Assembly (NCBI RefSeq): GCF_003604215.1
Contig: NZ_QXGS01000004.1
Coordinates: forward strand, 1-64,000
Source: Teichococcus vastitatis
GTDB lineage: Bacteria; Pseudomonadota; Alphaproteobacteria; Acetobacterales; Acetobacteraceae
Direction of reading: 5' to 3'
DNA length: 64,000 bases
Shown here: positions 43,509-54,966 of the stretch, one piece after another
Position numbering within the stretch: the first letter of the stretch is position 1
How the letters are laid out: each line of letters starts with the position of its first letter
Program-made: the position numbers and the translations under genes
Notes under the pieces: model-generated
Told to the model about the DNA's origin: nothing
What the model saw: only the letters and a program-made list of their open reading frames with translations
Database searches by the model: none

Positions 43509-44264
43509 CTACTCCTGCCCCTCGCTGTCCGGCCGCCCATTCGGCTTTCCCGGCGTCGGGCCCAGCAGGGCCAGCAGCGCCGGAAAATCTGGCTTGGCCG
43601 TAGCACGGATCGCCTTCCAAGGCATGTCCGCCAGGGCGGCGGCGATCCGGGTCGAAAGCGCCAACGCCTCGATATCACGCAAGTTTTCGATCAGGCCCGC
43701 CTGCCGCAGCAGATGCTGGGCAATTCGGGCGGAACGCGGCGAGAGAAACAAGGCTGCCCGCACACCTCCCGCGTGCAGCGCCGCCACCGCCGAATCGGGC
43801 AGCGCCGCCGCCGGCCGCGCCGCGTAGACCACCCGGCGCCAGACGGTGAAGCCGCGCTCGCGCAGCGCCGCCACCAGCGCCACGCTGTAGCCGCGCCCGA
43901 CCGCCAGCAGCAGCGCCCCCTTCCGTGGATCGAGCCGCCGGGCCGCCAGCCCGGCCAGGGAGGCGGCGTCGCCCTCGGCTTCGTCCACGGCGGCGAAGCC
44001 GGCCCGGCGGGCCTCGGCGGCGGTTCCGGAACCCACGGCCAGAACCGGCCATGCGGTGGCGGCGGTGCTGGCCAGGGCACGGGCCGCGGCACGGCTGGGC
44101 AGCAGCACCGCCTGCGGCGCGAGGCCGGCCGGCAAGGCCAGGGGCAGGGATTGCAGCCGCAATGCCGGCGCCAGCACCGGCTGCCAGCCCAGTGCCGCCA
44201 CCGCGGCGGCGGTTTCCGCGCAACCCGGCTCGGGCCGGGTGATCAGCACGCCGCGCGGCGGCAA
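43509..44264 (-). CDS. hemD: Uroporphyrinogen-III synthase
   Basis: The protein of about 251 aa opens with VLITRPEPGCAETA and continues with the alternating alpha/beta halves of HemD. AVGSGTAAEARRAG and AALFLSPRSARI match the usual positions. It closes and inverts ring D of hydroxymethylbilane to give uroporphyrinogen III, using the product of hemC directly upstream. Start is uncertain: TTG 44264 or GTG 44249; neither has a strong ribosome site, and an overlap with the hemC stop by an earlier CTG cannot be excluded. It lies between hemC and the mitofilin-like gene. Confidence 0.85.
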   Translation of the reverse strand: MPPRGVLITRPEPGCAETAAAVAALGWQPVLAPALRLQSLPLALPAGLAPQAVLLPSRAAARALASTAATAWPVLAVGSGTAAEARRAGFAAVDEAEGDAASLAGLAARRLDPRKGALLLAVGRGYSVALVAALRERGFTVWRRVVYAARPAAALPDSAVAALHAGGVRAALFLSPRSARIAQHLLRQAGLIENLRDIEALALSTRIAAALADMPWKAIRATAKPDFPALLALLGPTPGKPNGRPDSEGQE

Positions 44265-44278
44265 GCCGTGGCCGCCGT

Positions 44279-45286
44279 TCAGCCGGCGAAGATGTCGACC
44301 GGGCTGTCGGCGCGCAGGCCTTCGCCCAGTTCGCGGCCCAGCCGGTCGGCATCGGCGGCAGCGCCGTGGGCGGAGCGTTTCAACAGAAAGGAGCCGTCCG
44401 GCCGCGCCACCAGCCCGGTCAGGTGCAGCCGGCCGTCCGGCATCAGCCGCGCATGGCCGCCGATCGGCGTGCGGCACGAGCCGTCCAGCGCCGCCAGCAG
44501 GCCGCGCTCGGCGCGGGACACGGCGCGGGCCTCGCGGTCTTCCACCGCCGACAGCAGCTCGCACAGCTCCACATCGGCGGCGCGCACGGTGATGCCGACG
44601 ATGCCCTGCCCGGCCGCCGGCACCATGGTGTCGGAGTCCAGCACCACCGAGGCGTGCCGCTCCAGCCCGAGGCGCTTCAGGCCGGCGATCGCCAGCAGGG
44701 TGCCATCGAAGGCCCCGGCCTCCAGCTTGGACAGGCGGCTTCCGACATTGCCGCGGATCATCTCCACTCGCAGGTCCGGGCGGGCGTGCAGCAACTGGGC
44801 CTGCCGCCGCAGGCTGGCGGTGCCGATCAGCGCACCGGACGGAATGGCGGCATATGGATTGGAAGGGTCCACATCCTCCGCGCGCGGACCGAGCACCATG
44901 GCATCGCGCGCGTCCTCGCGCCGCATGGTGCAGGCCAGCACAATGCCGGGCGGCAGCTCGGTTTCCAGGTCCTTCAGGCTGTGCACGGCGAAATCAATGC
45001 GGCCGTCCAGCAGCGCCTCGTGGATCTCCTTGGCGAACAGCCCCTTGCCGCCGATATCGGCCAGCCGCTTGTCCTGGATGCGGTCGCCGGAGGTGGCGAT
45101 CACATGCTCCTCAAAGGCCTTGGCATTGCGCAGCACGGGACAGACATGCAGCACCCGGTCCAGAAAGGTGCGGGTCTGCCACAGCGCCAGCGGCGAGCCG
45201 CGGGTGCCGACGCGCAGCGGCAGGGTGCGATGCGTGTGGCGGCGCACCGGCTGGCCCGCGGCGACGGACCCAGGGGAATACGACAT
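44279..45286 (-). CDS. hemC: Porphobilinogen deaminase
   Basis: The 335-aa hydroxymethylbilane synthase has LRVGTRGSPLALWQT, the catalytic Asp in FAVHSLKDLETELP and TASLRRQAQLLHARPD. The dipyrromethane-cofactor cysteine is in LDGSCRTPIGGHA. It makes the linear tetrapyrrole from porphobilinogen. The N-terminal tail before LPLRVGTRG is about 20 residues longer than in E. coli. It is the first gene of the operon hemC-hemD-mitofilin-hemY and is divergent from tsaD across 111 bases. Confidence 0.95.
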   Translation of the reverse strand: MSYSPGSVAAGQPVRRHTHRTLPLRVGTRGSPLALWQTRTFLDRVLHVCPVLRNAKAFEEHVIATSGDRIQDKRLADIGGKGLFAKEIHEALLDGRIDFAVHSLKDLETELPPGIVLACTMRREDARDAMVLGPRAEDVDPSNPYAAIPSGALIGTASLRRQAQLLHARPDLRVEMIRGNVGSRLSKLEAGAFDGTLLAIAGLKRLGLERHASVVLDSDTMVPAAGQGIVGITVRAADVELCELLSAVEDREARAVSRAERGLLAALDGSCRTPIGGHARLMPDGRLHLTGLVARPDGSFLLKRSAHGAAADADRLGRELGEGLRADSPVDIFAG

Positions 45287-45397
45287 CAGAACCGGTCCCG
45301 CACAGGAGCGCCCGCCACGGCAGATGGCAGGACGGGGTGGGCAAGTGACATGCGGGCGTCATAGAACCACGCCCCGGCAGGCGAAAGGCTAAACGGC

Positions 45398-46462
45398 ATG
45401 CAATCGGCGGCGATCAGAGGACCGGTCCTGGGTTTGGAGGCGAGCTGCGACGAAACCGCCGCCGCCCTGCTGGCGCCCGATGGCCGCATCCTGGGCGAGG
45501 CGGTGCGCTCCCAGCTGGCCGAGCACACGCCCTTCGGCGGCGTGGTGCCGGAAATCGCCGCGCGTGCCCATCTGGCCCACCTGCCGGCGCTGGCGGCACA
45601 GGTGATGCGGGAGGCCGGCGTCACCCCGGCGGAACTCGGCGGGATCGCCGCCACGGCCGGGCCCGGGCTGATCGGCGGGCTGATCGTCGGCGCCTCCTTC
45701 GGCAAGGGCATGGCGATCGCCTACAATCTGCCGTTCCTGGCGGTGAACCACCTGGAGGGCCATGCGCTGACCGCGCGCCTGCCGGGCCTGGTGGAGGGTG
45801 GCGTCGCGTTTCCGTACCTGCTGCTCCTGCTGTCCGGCGGGCATTGCCAATGTGTGGCCGTGGACGGGCTGGGCCGCTATCGCCGCCTGGGCTCGACGCT
45901 GGACGACGCGGTGGGCGAGGCCTTTGACAAATCCGCCAAGCTGATGGGCCTGCCCTGGCCGGGTGGCCCGGCGCTGGAGAAGCTGGCCGCTTGCGGCGAT
46001 CCACAGCGCTTTCCCCTGCCCCGCCCGATGTTCGGCCGCCCCGGCTGCGATTTTTCCTTCAGCGGCCTGAAAACCGCCGTGGCGCAGATGGTCCCAAAGC
46101 TTCGGACGGAGCAGGACAGGGCCGATCTGGCCGCCGCCTTCCAGCGCGTGGTGTCCGCCGTGCTGGCCGACCGGGCATGCAACGCCCTGGCCATGCTGCC
46201 CGGCGCCACAGCCATGGTGGTGGCGGGCGGCGTGGCGGCGAACCAGGCCGTGCGCACGGCGCTGTCGGCCGAGGCGGCCCGTGCCGGCCTGCCGCTGGTC
46301 GCGCCGCCAATTCGGCTGTGCACCGACAATGCGGTGATGATCGCCTGGGCCGGGATCGAGCGCCTGCGCGCCGGCTGGACCGATCCCCTGGATCACGCCC
46401 CCCGCCCGCGCTGGCCACTGGCCGAGCTTTCGGCCCCCGAAGCAACGGAACCCGCGGTATGA
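45398..46462 (+). CDS. tsaD: tRNA threonylcarbamoyladenosine transferase
   Basis: The 354-aa TsaD (Kae1/OSGEP family) has LGLEASCDETAAALL near the start, the metal His pair in ARAHLAHLPAL, GPGLIGGLIVG and LLLSGGHCQC. VVAGGVAANQAVR follows. The family normally reads GIETSCDET; here the Thr is Ala, a small variant outside the metal site. The enzyme transfers the threonylcarbamoyl group to A37 of ANN-decoding tRNAs. It is coupled by ATGA to rlmJ. Confidence 0.95.
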   Translation: MQSAAIRGPVLGLEASCDETAAALLAPDGRILGEAVRSQLAEHTPFGGVVPEIAARAHLAHLPALAAQVMREAGVTPAELGGIAATAGPGLIGGLIVGASFGKGMAIAYNLPFLAVNHLEGHALTARLPGLVEGGVAFPYLLLLLSGGHCQCVAVDGLGRYRRLGSTLDDAVGEAFDKSAKLMGLPWPGGPALEKLAACGDPQRFPLPRPMFGRPGCDFSFSGLKTAVAQMVPKLRTEQDRADLAAAFQRVVSAVLADRACNALAMLPGATAMVVAGGVAANQAVRTALSAEAARAGLPLVAPPIRLCTDNAVMIAWAGIERLRAGWTDPLDHAPRPRWPLAELSAPEATEPAV

Positions 46463-47286
46463 ACTATCGCCACGCCTTCCATGCCGGCAATTTCGCCGAC
46501 TGCATGAAGCACGCGCTGCTGGTGTCGCTGATCCACCGGCTCTGCGCCAAGGACACACCATTCCGCGTGCTGGACACCCATGCCGGCATCGGTGTCTACG
46601 ACCTGACCGCATCGGAGGCCGAGCGCACCGGGGAATGGCGGCGCGGCATAGGCCGGCTGCTGGACATTACCGAAGGGCCGCTCGCAGCCTGGCTGGATCT
46701 GGTGCGCCGCGCCGGCTTCCCGCCCCACTTTCCCGGCAGCCCGGCGCTGGTGCGGATGATGCTGCGGCCGCGCGACCGGCTCGTGCTGTGCGAATTGCAC
46801 GAGGACGACAGCGCCGTCCTGCGTACCCTGTTCCGCGGCGACCCGCAGACGGCGGTGCACAAGCGCGACGCCTGGGAGGCGATGACGGCGCTGACGCCCT
46901 TTGCCGAGAAGCGTGGCCTCGTGCTGGTGGACCCGCCCTTCGAGGTGGATGGCGAGTTCGAGCGCATGGCGGAGGCCGTGTCGCTGCTGGCGCACCGGTT
47001 CCGCGCCGGCGTCCAGGCGCACTGGTACCCGGTGAAGCACCGTGCCCCGGTGCGCGCCTTCCACACCGCGCTGGGCGAGAGCGGCGTGCGCGACATCCTG
47101 GCCTGCGAGTTGTGGCTGCGCGAACCGACCGACCCGCAGCGGCTGAATGGCTGCGGCCTGGTGGTGGTGAACCCCCCCTGGAAGTTCGAGGACGAGGCCC
47201 GCGCCATCCTGGCCGCCCTGCTGGAGCGGCTGAGCCAGGGCGAGCCCGGCCAGGGCTTCGCCGTCACCCGCATCGCCGAGGAATAA
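46459..47286 (+). CDS. rlmJ: 23S rRNA (adenine-N6)-methyltransferase RlmJ
   Basis: The 275-aa protein begins with the family signature MNYRHAFHAGNFADCMKHA, has THAGIGVYDL for SAM binding and LVDPPFE as the catalytic (N/D)PP(Y/F) motif. E. coli RlmJ methylates A2030 of 23S rRNA. Start ATG 46459 overlaps the tsaD stop, so the two are cotranslated; gpsA follows seven bases later. In many relatives tsaD is followed directly by gpsA, so rlmJ looks like an insertion between them, but I cannot test this. Confidence 0.93.
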   Translation: MNYRHAFHAGNFADCMKHALLVSLIHRLCAKDTPFRVLDTHAGIGVYDLTASEAERTGEWRRGIGRLLDITEGPLAAWLDLVRRAGFPPHFPGSPALVRMMLRPRDRLVLCELHEDDSAVLRTLFRGDPQTAVHKRDAWEAMTALTPFAEKRGLVLVDPPFEVDGEFERMAEAVSLLAHRFRAGVQAHWYPVKHRAPVRAFHTALGESGVRDILACELWLREPTDPQRLNGCGLVVVNPPWKFEDEARAILAALLERLSQGEPGQGFAVTRIAEE

Positions 47287-47293
47287 GCAGCAC

Positions 47294-48280
47294 ATGGGCA
47301 AGATCGCGGTGATCGGCGCCGGCGCCTGGGGCACGGCGCTGGCGATCCAGGCGGCGCGGGCCGGTGCCGAGGTGGCGTTGTGGGCGCGCGATCCGGCGCG
47401 AGCCGGGCTGATGCAGGAGGCGCGCGAGAATGCGGCGCACCTGCCCGGCCACCGCCTGCCGGAGGCGGTGCGGGTCACCGTCGACGCCGCCGCGGCCCTG
47501 CACGGCGCCGTGCTGGCGCTGCTGGTGGTGCCGGCGCAGCATCTTGGCGCCGTGCTGGCGGGATGTCCCGCCCTGCCACCTAGCCTGGTGGCCGCTAAGG
47601 GCGTGACGCGGCACGGGCTGCGCCTGCCGCTGGAAACCCTGTCCGAGGCGCGGCCCGGGCTGCGCGCGGGCGTGCTGTCCGGCCCCAACTTCGCCGCCGA
47701 GATCGCCGCCGGCCTGCCCGCCGCCGCGGTGGTCGCCAGCACCGACGCGGCGCTGCGGGACAGCGCCGCCGATTGGCTGGCCACCCCCTCCTTCCGCCTG
47801 TATGGCCAGGATGATCCGGTGGGCGTGCAGGTAGGCGGCGCGGCCAAGAACGTCATCGCCATCGCCGCCGGCATGGTGACCGGCGCCGGCCTCGGCGAGA
47901 ATGCCCGCGCCGCCCTGGTCACCCGCGGCCTGTCGGAGATCGCCCGCCTGGCGGTTGCCCTCGGCGGGCGGGCCGACACGGTGAGCGGCCTGTCCGGCCT
48001 CGGCGACCTGCTGCTGACCTGCACCGGTCCCGGCAGCCGCAATTTCTCGCTCGGCTTCGCTCTGGGTCAGGGCCAGGCGCTGCACGCCATCCTGGACCGG
48101 CGCAACAGCGTCACCGAAGGGGTGGCCACCGCTCCTGCTTTGCTGGCACGGGCCGCCGCCGCCGGGGTGGAGATGCCGATCACCGCCGCCGTCAGCAGCG
48201 TACTGGCCGGCGAGGCCGAGCTGTCGGCGGCGATCGGCGGGCTGCTGGCCCGTCCGCGACGGCACGAGGGCACAAACTGA
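47294..48280 (+). CDS. gpsA: NAD(P)-dependent glycerol-3-phosphate dehydrogenase
   Basis: The 328-aa GpsA has IAVIGAGAWGTALA (4-17) for the cofactor and LSGPNFAAEIAAG. The catalytic Lys is in VGGAAKNVIAIAAG, and SGLSGLGDLLLTCTGPGSRN follows. It makes sn-glycerol-3-phosphate for phospholipids. Seven bases separate it from rlmJ. Its ribosome site is weak, which suggests coupling to the upstream gene. Confidence 0.95.
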   Translation: MGKIAVIGAGAWGTALAIQAARAGAEVALWARDPARAGLMQEARENAAHLPGHRLPEAVRVTVDAAAALHGAVLALLVVPAQHLGAVLAGCPALPPSLVAAKGVTRHGLRLPLETLSEARPGLRAGVLSGPNFAAEIAAGLPAAAVVASTDAALRDSAADWLATPSFRLYGQDDPVGVQVGGAAKNVIAIAAGMVTGAGLGENARAALVTRGLSEIARLAVALGGRADTVSGLSGLGDLLLTCTGPGSRNFSLGFALGQGQALHAILDRRNSVTEGVATAPALLARAAAAGVEMPITAAVSSVLAGEAELSAAIGGLLARPRRHEGTN

Positions 48281-48373
48281 CCAGCTTCGCCGTATCAGTC
48301 TCAACGTTTCCGCGCTATCTGATGTTGAGATCGCAACGGCCGGTAAGGGCCGCGCCCTGACCAGGAAGACGCG

Positions 48374-49459
48374 ATGGACGGTATGCTGCAACAACGGCGC
48401 GGCACGGTGGTGGCCCTGCTGTTCTTCTGTGGGCTCGGGATCGTGCTGGCCCTCTGGATGCTGGAAACCCGGCTCGGGCTGATCACGGCGCTTGACCAGG
48501 CGGCTTATCCGGCGCTGGCGCTGATGTGCGCCGCCATGCCGCCGCTGCTGCGGTGGCTGCCGCACCGCCGGACCCGGCTGGAGATGGCGGCGTATGGCGC
48601 GATCGCCATCTACTTCCTGGCCAAGCTCAGCGACACGATGCTGGGGCCGCAGCAACAGGCGCTCTACACCGCCGCCAGCCTGCTGCAGTGGCTTCCCTTC
48701 CTCTACGTGGCCGCCTTTGTGTTCTTTGAGCGCAGAACCGCCCTGCTGGCCGGCGGCACGGTGTTCGCCATGCTCGCCGTGCTGCCGCTGGCGGCGCTGG
48801 CCTGGGCCGGACGCCCGGATGATGGGGCTGTGCCGATGCTGCTGGTCAATGCCTGCGCGGTGCATTTCCTGATCCTCGCCTCGCTGTCGATGATCAGCAC
48901 GCTGAACGCCCGCTACGAGGATGCCCGACTTCAGGCGCGCAAGCTGGAAAGCGCCGCCACCACCGACCTGTTGACCGGCCTCGCCAATCGCCGCGGGCTG
49001 GAACAATTGCTGCTCGGCGTCGCGGCCCGGCCGGGCCGCAACATCGGTCTGGTGATGCTGGACGTCGACCATTTCAAGCTGGTGAACGACCGCTTCGGCC
49101 ACCTGGTCGGCGACGACCTGCTGGTTCATCTGGCGCAGCGCATGCGCCAGGCCCTGCCCGACCACGCGCGGGTCGGCCGCTGGGGCGGCGAGGAGTTCCT
49201 GATCGTGGTGCTGGAAGATTGCAGCAGCACTTTGGACGTTGCGGAACGGATGCGCCAGGCGGTGGCGGCCAAGGTGCATCCGGTTGCGGGTTACGTGACA
49301 ATCAGCGCCGGGGCGGCCCTCTGGCAGACCGGCCAGCCGGTGGCCGCGGCGCTGCGCCGGGCCGACGCGGCGCTGTACGAGGCCAAGTCGCGCGGCCGCA
49401 ACCGGGTCGTCCCGGCCGACGCCGCCCTGCTGGCTGAACACGCCGGCGCCGCGGCCTGA
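48374..49459 (+). CDS. Diguanylate cyclase with membrane sensor
   Basis: The 361-aa protein has six hydrophobic helices in the first 180 residues, a short coiled linker and a GGDEF domain. That domain has TDLLTGLANRRGLEQ, the metal Asp in GLVMLDVDHFKLVND, and the active site RWGGEEFLIVV. GGEEF is a functional variant. It should make cyclic di-GMP in response to a membrane signal. No RxxD inhibitory site directly before the active site is evident. It stands alone, converging on ccmB. Confidence 0.9.
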   Translation: MDGMLQQRRGTVVALLFFCGLGIVLALWMLETRLGLITALDQAAYPALALMCAAMPPLLRWLPHRRTRLEMAAYGAIAIYFLAKLSDTMLGPQQQALYTAASLLQWLPFLYVAAFVFFERRTALLAGGTVFAMLAVLPLAALAWAGRPDDGAVPMLLVNACAVHFLILASLSMISTLNARYEDARLQARKLESAATTDLLTGLANRRGLEQLLLGVAARPGRNIGLVMLDVDHFKLVNDRFGHLVGDDLLVHLAQRMRQALPDHARVGRWGGEEFLIVVLEDCSSTLDVAERMRQAVAAKVHPVAGYVTISAGAALWQTGQPVAAALRRADAALYEAKSRGRNRVVPADAALLAEHAGAAA

Positions 49460-49476
49460 CGGCCCCCGCGGCGCTA

Positions 49477-50127
49477 CTACTCCGCCCGCAGCGCGGCCCC
49501 CGCCGCCAGGGGTGCCAGTGGCAGGGCCGCAGCCACCAGCGCGCCGAGCAGCAACAGGAATGGCCGTGGCGAGACCGATCCGGCCGCCGCCTCGATCGCC
49601 GCGGCGCCGAAGATCACCGCCGGAATGGCCAGCGGCAGCACCAGCAGCGGCAGCAGCACGCCGCCCCGCCGCGCGCCCAGCGTCAGCGCCGCCGCCATGG
49701 TGCCGAGCAGCGACAGAAACAGCGTCGCCAGCCCCAGCGCCAGCATGGCCACCGGCCAGGCCTCCACCGGCAGGTTCAGCATGGCGCCGGCCACCGGCAC
49801 CGCCAGCAGCAGCGGCCCGGCGGTGGTCAGCCAATGCGCCGCGGCCTTGGCCCCGGCGATCTGCATGCCCGACAACCCGGACAATAGGAGCTGGTCGAGT
49901 GATCCGTCCTCCGCTTCCGCGCCGAACAGCCGGTCGAGCGGCAGCAGCGCGGCTAGCAGGGCGGCAGCAGTCAGCGCACCCGGTGCCAGCCGTGCCAGAG
50001 CGTCCGGCGCCGGCCCGACGCCGAAGGGAAACAGCGCCGTCACCAGCAGAAAGAACAGCACCGCCGCCAGCGTATCGGCCGGATGCCGCGCCGCCAGCAG
50101 CAATTCGCGCTGCAGCAGGGCGATCAC
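49477..50127 (-). CDS. ccmB: Heme exporter membrane subunit CcmB
   Basis: The 216-aa CcmB has six helices, the cytoplasmic loop LFGAEAEDGSLDQLLLSG and a C-terminal LPLAIPAVIFGAAAIE. With CcmA it forms the ABC unit that releases holo-CcmE during cytochrome c maturation. GTG 50127 overlaps the ccmA stop (GTGA). The usual ccmC does not follow; instead the convergent diguanylate cyclase gene ends 17 bases away. Confidence 0.93.
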   Translation of the reverse strand: MIALLQRELLLAARHPADTLAAVLFFLLVTALFPFGVGPAPDALARLAPGALTAAALLAALLPLDRLFGAEAEDGSLDQLLLSGLSGMQIAGAKAAAHWLTTAGPLLLAVPVAGAMLNLPVEAWPVAMLALGLATLFLSLLGTMAAALTLGARRGGVLLPLLVLPLAIPAVIFGAAAIEAAAGSVSPRPFLLLLGALVAAALPLAPLAAGAALRAE

Positions 50128-50726
50128 GCCGCCACCGCCATGCGGAATTCCCGCGCCCGGTCCAGCGGCAGCGGCACGTGGGTGGCGGCCACCACCATGC
50201 CGCCGCCCGCCCGGTGGCGTCGCAGCAGGGTTCCGAGGCGCTCCAGGGAGGCGGCGTCGAGGCCGACGCTGGGCTCGTCCAGCAGCCAGAGCGGGCATGG
50301 CGACAAGGCCAGCCGCGCCAGGGCCAGGCGCCGCCTCTGCCCGGCCGACAGCATCCGCGCCGGCAGCTCGGCCAGCGGTGCGAGGCCCACCGCCTCCAGC
50401 GCCGCGCCGGGATCGCCGCCCCAGCACCGGGCCCAGAAGCGCAGGTTCTCCGCCGCGGAGAGGCCGGGCTTCAGCGCGTCGGCATGCGCCAGGTAGCGCA
50501 GCCGTGCGGCATGCGCGGCGCGGTCGGCCAGCGCCTCCTCGCCCTGCCACAGGATGCTCCCTTCCTCCAGCCGGACGAGGCCCGCCAGGCACCGCAGCAA
50601 GGTCGATTTCCCCGCACCATTGGCACCAATCAGCACCACGGCCTCCCCGGGCGAGACGCTGAGCCGGAGGCCGGCGAAGATCACCCGGTCGCCGCGCAAC
50701 ACAGCGATATTATTGGCTTCCAGCAC
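50124..50726 (-). CDS. ccmA: Heme exporter ATPase CcmA
   Basis: The 200-aa ABC ATPase has Walker [11 protein letters not shown] (33-42), the signature [15 protein letters not shown] and Walker [13 protein letters not shown]. The switch His is in VVAATHVP. It is short, as usual for CcmA. Partner is CcmB, encoded with a four-base overlap. The gene is divergent from acnA across about 90 bases, an arrangement common in alphaproteobacteria. Confidence 0.94.
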   Translation of the reverse strand: MLEANNIAVLRGDRVIFAGLRLSVSPGEAVVLIGANGAGKSTLLRCLAGLVRLEEGSILWQGEEALADRAAHAARLRYLAHADALKPGLSAAENLRFWARCWGGDPGAALEAVGLAPLAELPARMLSAGQRRRLALARLALSPCPLWLLDEPSVGLDAASLERLGTLLRRHRAGGGMVVAATHVPLPLDRAREFRMAVAA

Positions 50727-50818
50727 GGCACAGGATCTCCCACGGCCCGATGGACCGGGCGCGCGCAGCGTGTAATAAGCTGCGGCGTTCGCAGCAAATA
50801 TTCGAGGGACCCCGGACC

Positions 50819-53524
<2,706 letters not shown>

Positions 53525-53535
53525 TCCTGAACGCC

Positions 53536-53607
53536 GCTCCGGGGCAGGCTGCCCCGGAGCCTGGAAGGCCAAGCGGCCCGGGAAGCGAGTTCCCGGGCCG
53601 TTTTGTT
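53536..53607 (+). terminator. Tandem hairpins and terminator after acnA
   Basis: Two perfect 11-base-pair stems lie just after the acnA stop. The first is 53536-53546 with 53550-53560, with a three-base GGC loop and no U tract. The second is 53574-53584 with 53590-53600, with loop GCGAG followed by TTTTGTTT. The second is a standard intrinsic terminator; the first may protect the 3' end. Confidence 0.85.
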
Positions 53608-53685
53608 TCGGCCGCCGCCGCCCGGATCAATCACGCCCAGGGGCGGGCCAGCCGCCGCCTCAGGAAAGGCTACTCAACCTCGGGG

Positions 53686-53805
53686 TCAGTCCTGCGGGCG
53701 CCGCAGCCGCACGGGGCCGAACAGGGGCGCGTTCCAGGGCAGGTCCACCAATCCGCGCAGCAGGTTGCGGGGCGTGATCGGCTGTGGGCGCAGAGTCCAA
53801 GGCAT
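53686..53805 (-). CDS. Candidate 39-aa small protein
   Basis: An ATG at 53805 opens 39 codons ending TGA 53686-53688. About 90% of third positions are G or C, as in neighbouring genes, and AAGGGAG lies ten bases upstream. The peptide is basic and proline-rich, with NLLRGLVDLPWNAPLFGPVR inside it. No hydrophobic helix is long enough to span a membrane. I do not recognise a family. It lies alone between acnA and the phosphoesterase gene, in an otherwise empty 480-base gap. Confidence 0.45.
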   Translation of the reverse strand: MPWTLRPQPITPRNLLRGLVDLPWNAPLFGPVRLRRPQD

Positions 53806-54008
53806 GGCACCAGGTCTCCCTTGTTGGTTGGCATCATCGAGATGGTGAGCGGCCATGAAGAATTCCTGAAGCGCAACGAAATTTCATGTCATGCCGCGCC
53901 GTTGGCCTCGCCCCCGGCACAGGCCGGCGGCCCGCGCGCATCTTTCCGCGGCAGCGGAACGTTGGACGGTGAGCCTTCCCCTTCCGCAGGATCTGGAGCC
54001 GCTGCCGC

Positions 54009-54842
54009 ATGACTGCCACGCGTCGTATCGACCACATCTCGGACCTGCATTACGGCCGGGTGGACGAGGCGGCCGCCGCGGCCTTGCTGGAGACGCTGAA
54101 CGCCGATCCGGCGGACTTGGTGGTGATCAGCGGCGACCTGACGATGCGCGCCCGTTCGCGCGAGTACCGCGCGGCCCGGCGGTTCATGGATGCGCTGAAG
54201 GCGCCCCATCTGGTGGTGCCCGGCAACCATGACATCACCAATTACTGGCCGTGGGAGCGGTTTCTCGACCCGTTCGGCCGCTGGCGCCGTCATATCGGCG
54301 GCAAGACGGAGCCGATGTGGCGCGACGATCATCTGGCGGTGATCGGCCTGAACACGGTGGTCCGCGGCGGCTGGCATTTCTCGTGGGAAGAAGGCCGGGT
54401 GAAGCGGCACCGGCTCAAGCGCCTGCTCCGCCGGCTGGAGGATCTGCCGCCGGGCCTGTTCCGCATCGTGGTGGCTCACCATCCCTTCCTTGCGCCGGAA
54501 GATGCGCCGGATACGCCGCTGGCGGCCCGCGCCGCGCCGGCCCTGGAGCAGCTGCAACAGGCCGGGGTGCGCCTGATCCTGTCGGGACATCTGCATCGCG
54601 GCTATGTGCGGCTCCATCGCGGCGCCCCAGCCTCCAGCGTTCACCGCGAGGAATTGCTGGTGGTGCAGGCCGGCTCCGCGATCTCCACCCGCCTGCGCGG
54701 CGAGCCCAACGCCTACAACCGCATCGTGGTGGAGGAGCGGGATGTGCGCATCGAGCCCCGCCGCTGGGACGGCCGCAACTGGCTGGGCGCCGAAGCCCCT
54801 GCCTGGCCGCAGCATGTTCTGACAGCCGAGGCGGCCTCCTGA
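54009..54842 (+). CDS. Calcineurin-like metallophosphoesterase
   Basis: The 277-aa enzyme has the full metal set: HISDLHYG near the start, [20 protein letters not shown] and GHLHRGYVR. It resembles the CpdA-like 3',5'-cyclic nucleotide phosphodiesterases and related phosphoesterases, although the substrate cannot be fixed. No signal peptide is seen, so it acts in the cytoplasm. It is a lone gene that converges on the MFS carrier gene. Confidence 0.9.
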   Translation: MTATRRIDHISDLHYGRVDEAAAAALLETLNADPADLVVISGDLTMRARSREYRAARRFMDALKAPHLVVPGNHDITNYWPWERFLDPFGRWRRHIGGKTEPMWRDDHLAVIGLNTVVRGGWHFSWEEGRVKRHRLKRLLRRLEDLPPGLFRIVVAHHPFLAPEDAPDTPLAARAAPALEQLQQAGVRLILSGHLHRGYVRLHRGAPASSVHREELLVVQAGSAISTRLRGEPNAYNRIVVEERDVRIEPRRWDGRNWLGAEAPAWPQHVLTAEAAS

Positions 54843-54966
54843 ACAGCCTTCGATCGGCCGCCCTGCGTGGTCCGCCTCTCCGGCGCGGCAAGCCGGTGCC
54901 CCGGCGCACCATCGGCCCGGCCCCACTGCCGGCCGAGCAGGTGGGCCGCGCCGCCGTGACGCCGCC

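Noticed and set aside
42720-45392. An 890-codon open frame on the + strand
   Set aside because: It lies opposite mitofilin, hemD and hemC, which are well supported by motifs and operon order.
47264-49834. An 856-codon open frame on the - strand
   Set aside because: It lies opposite gpsA and the diguanylate cyclase and has no recognisable domain.
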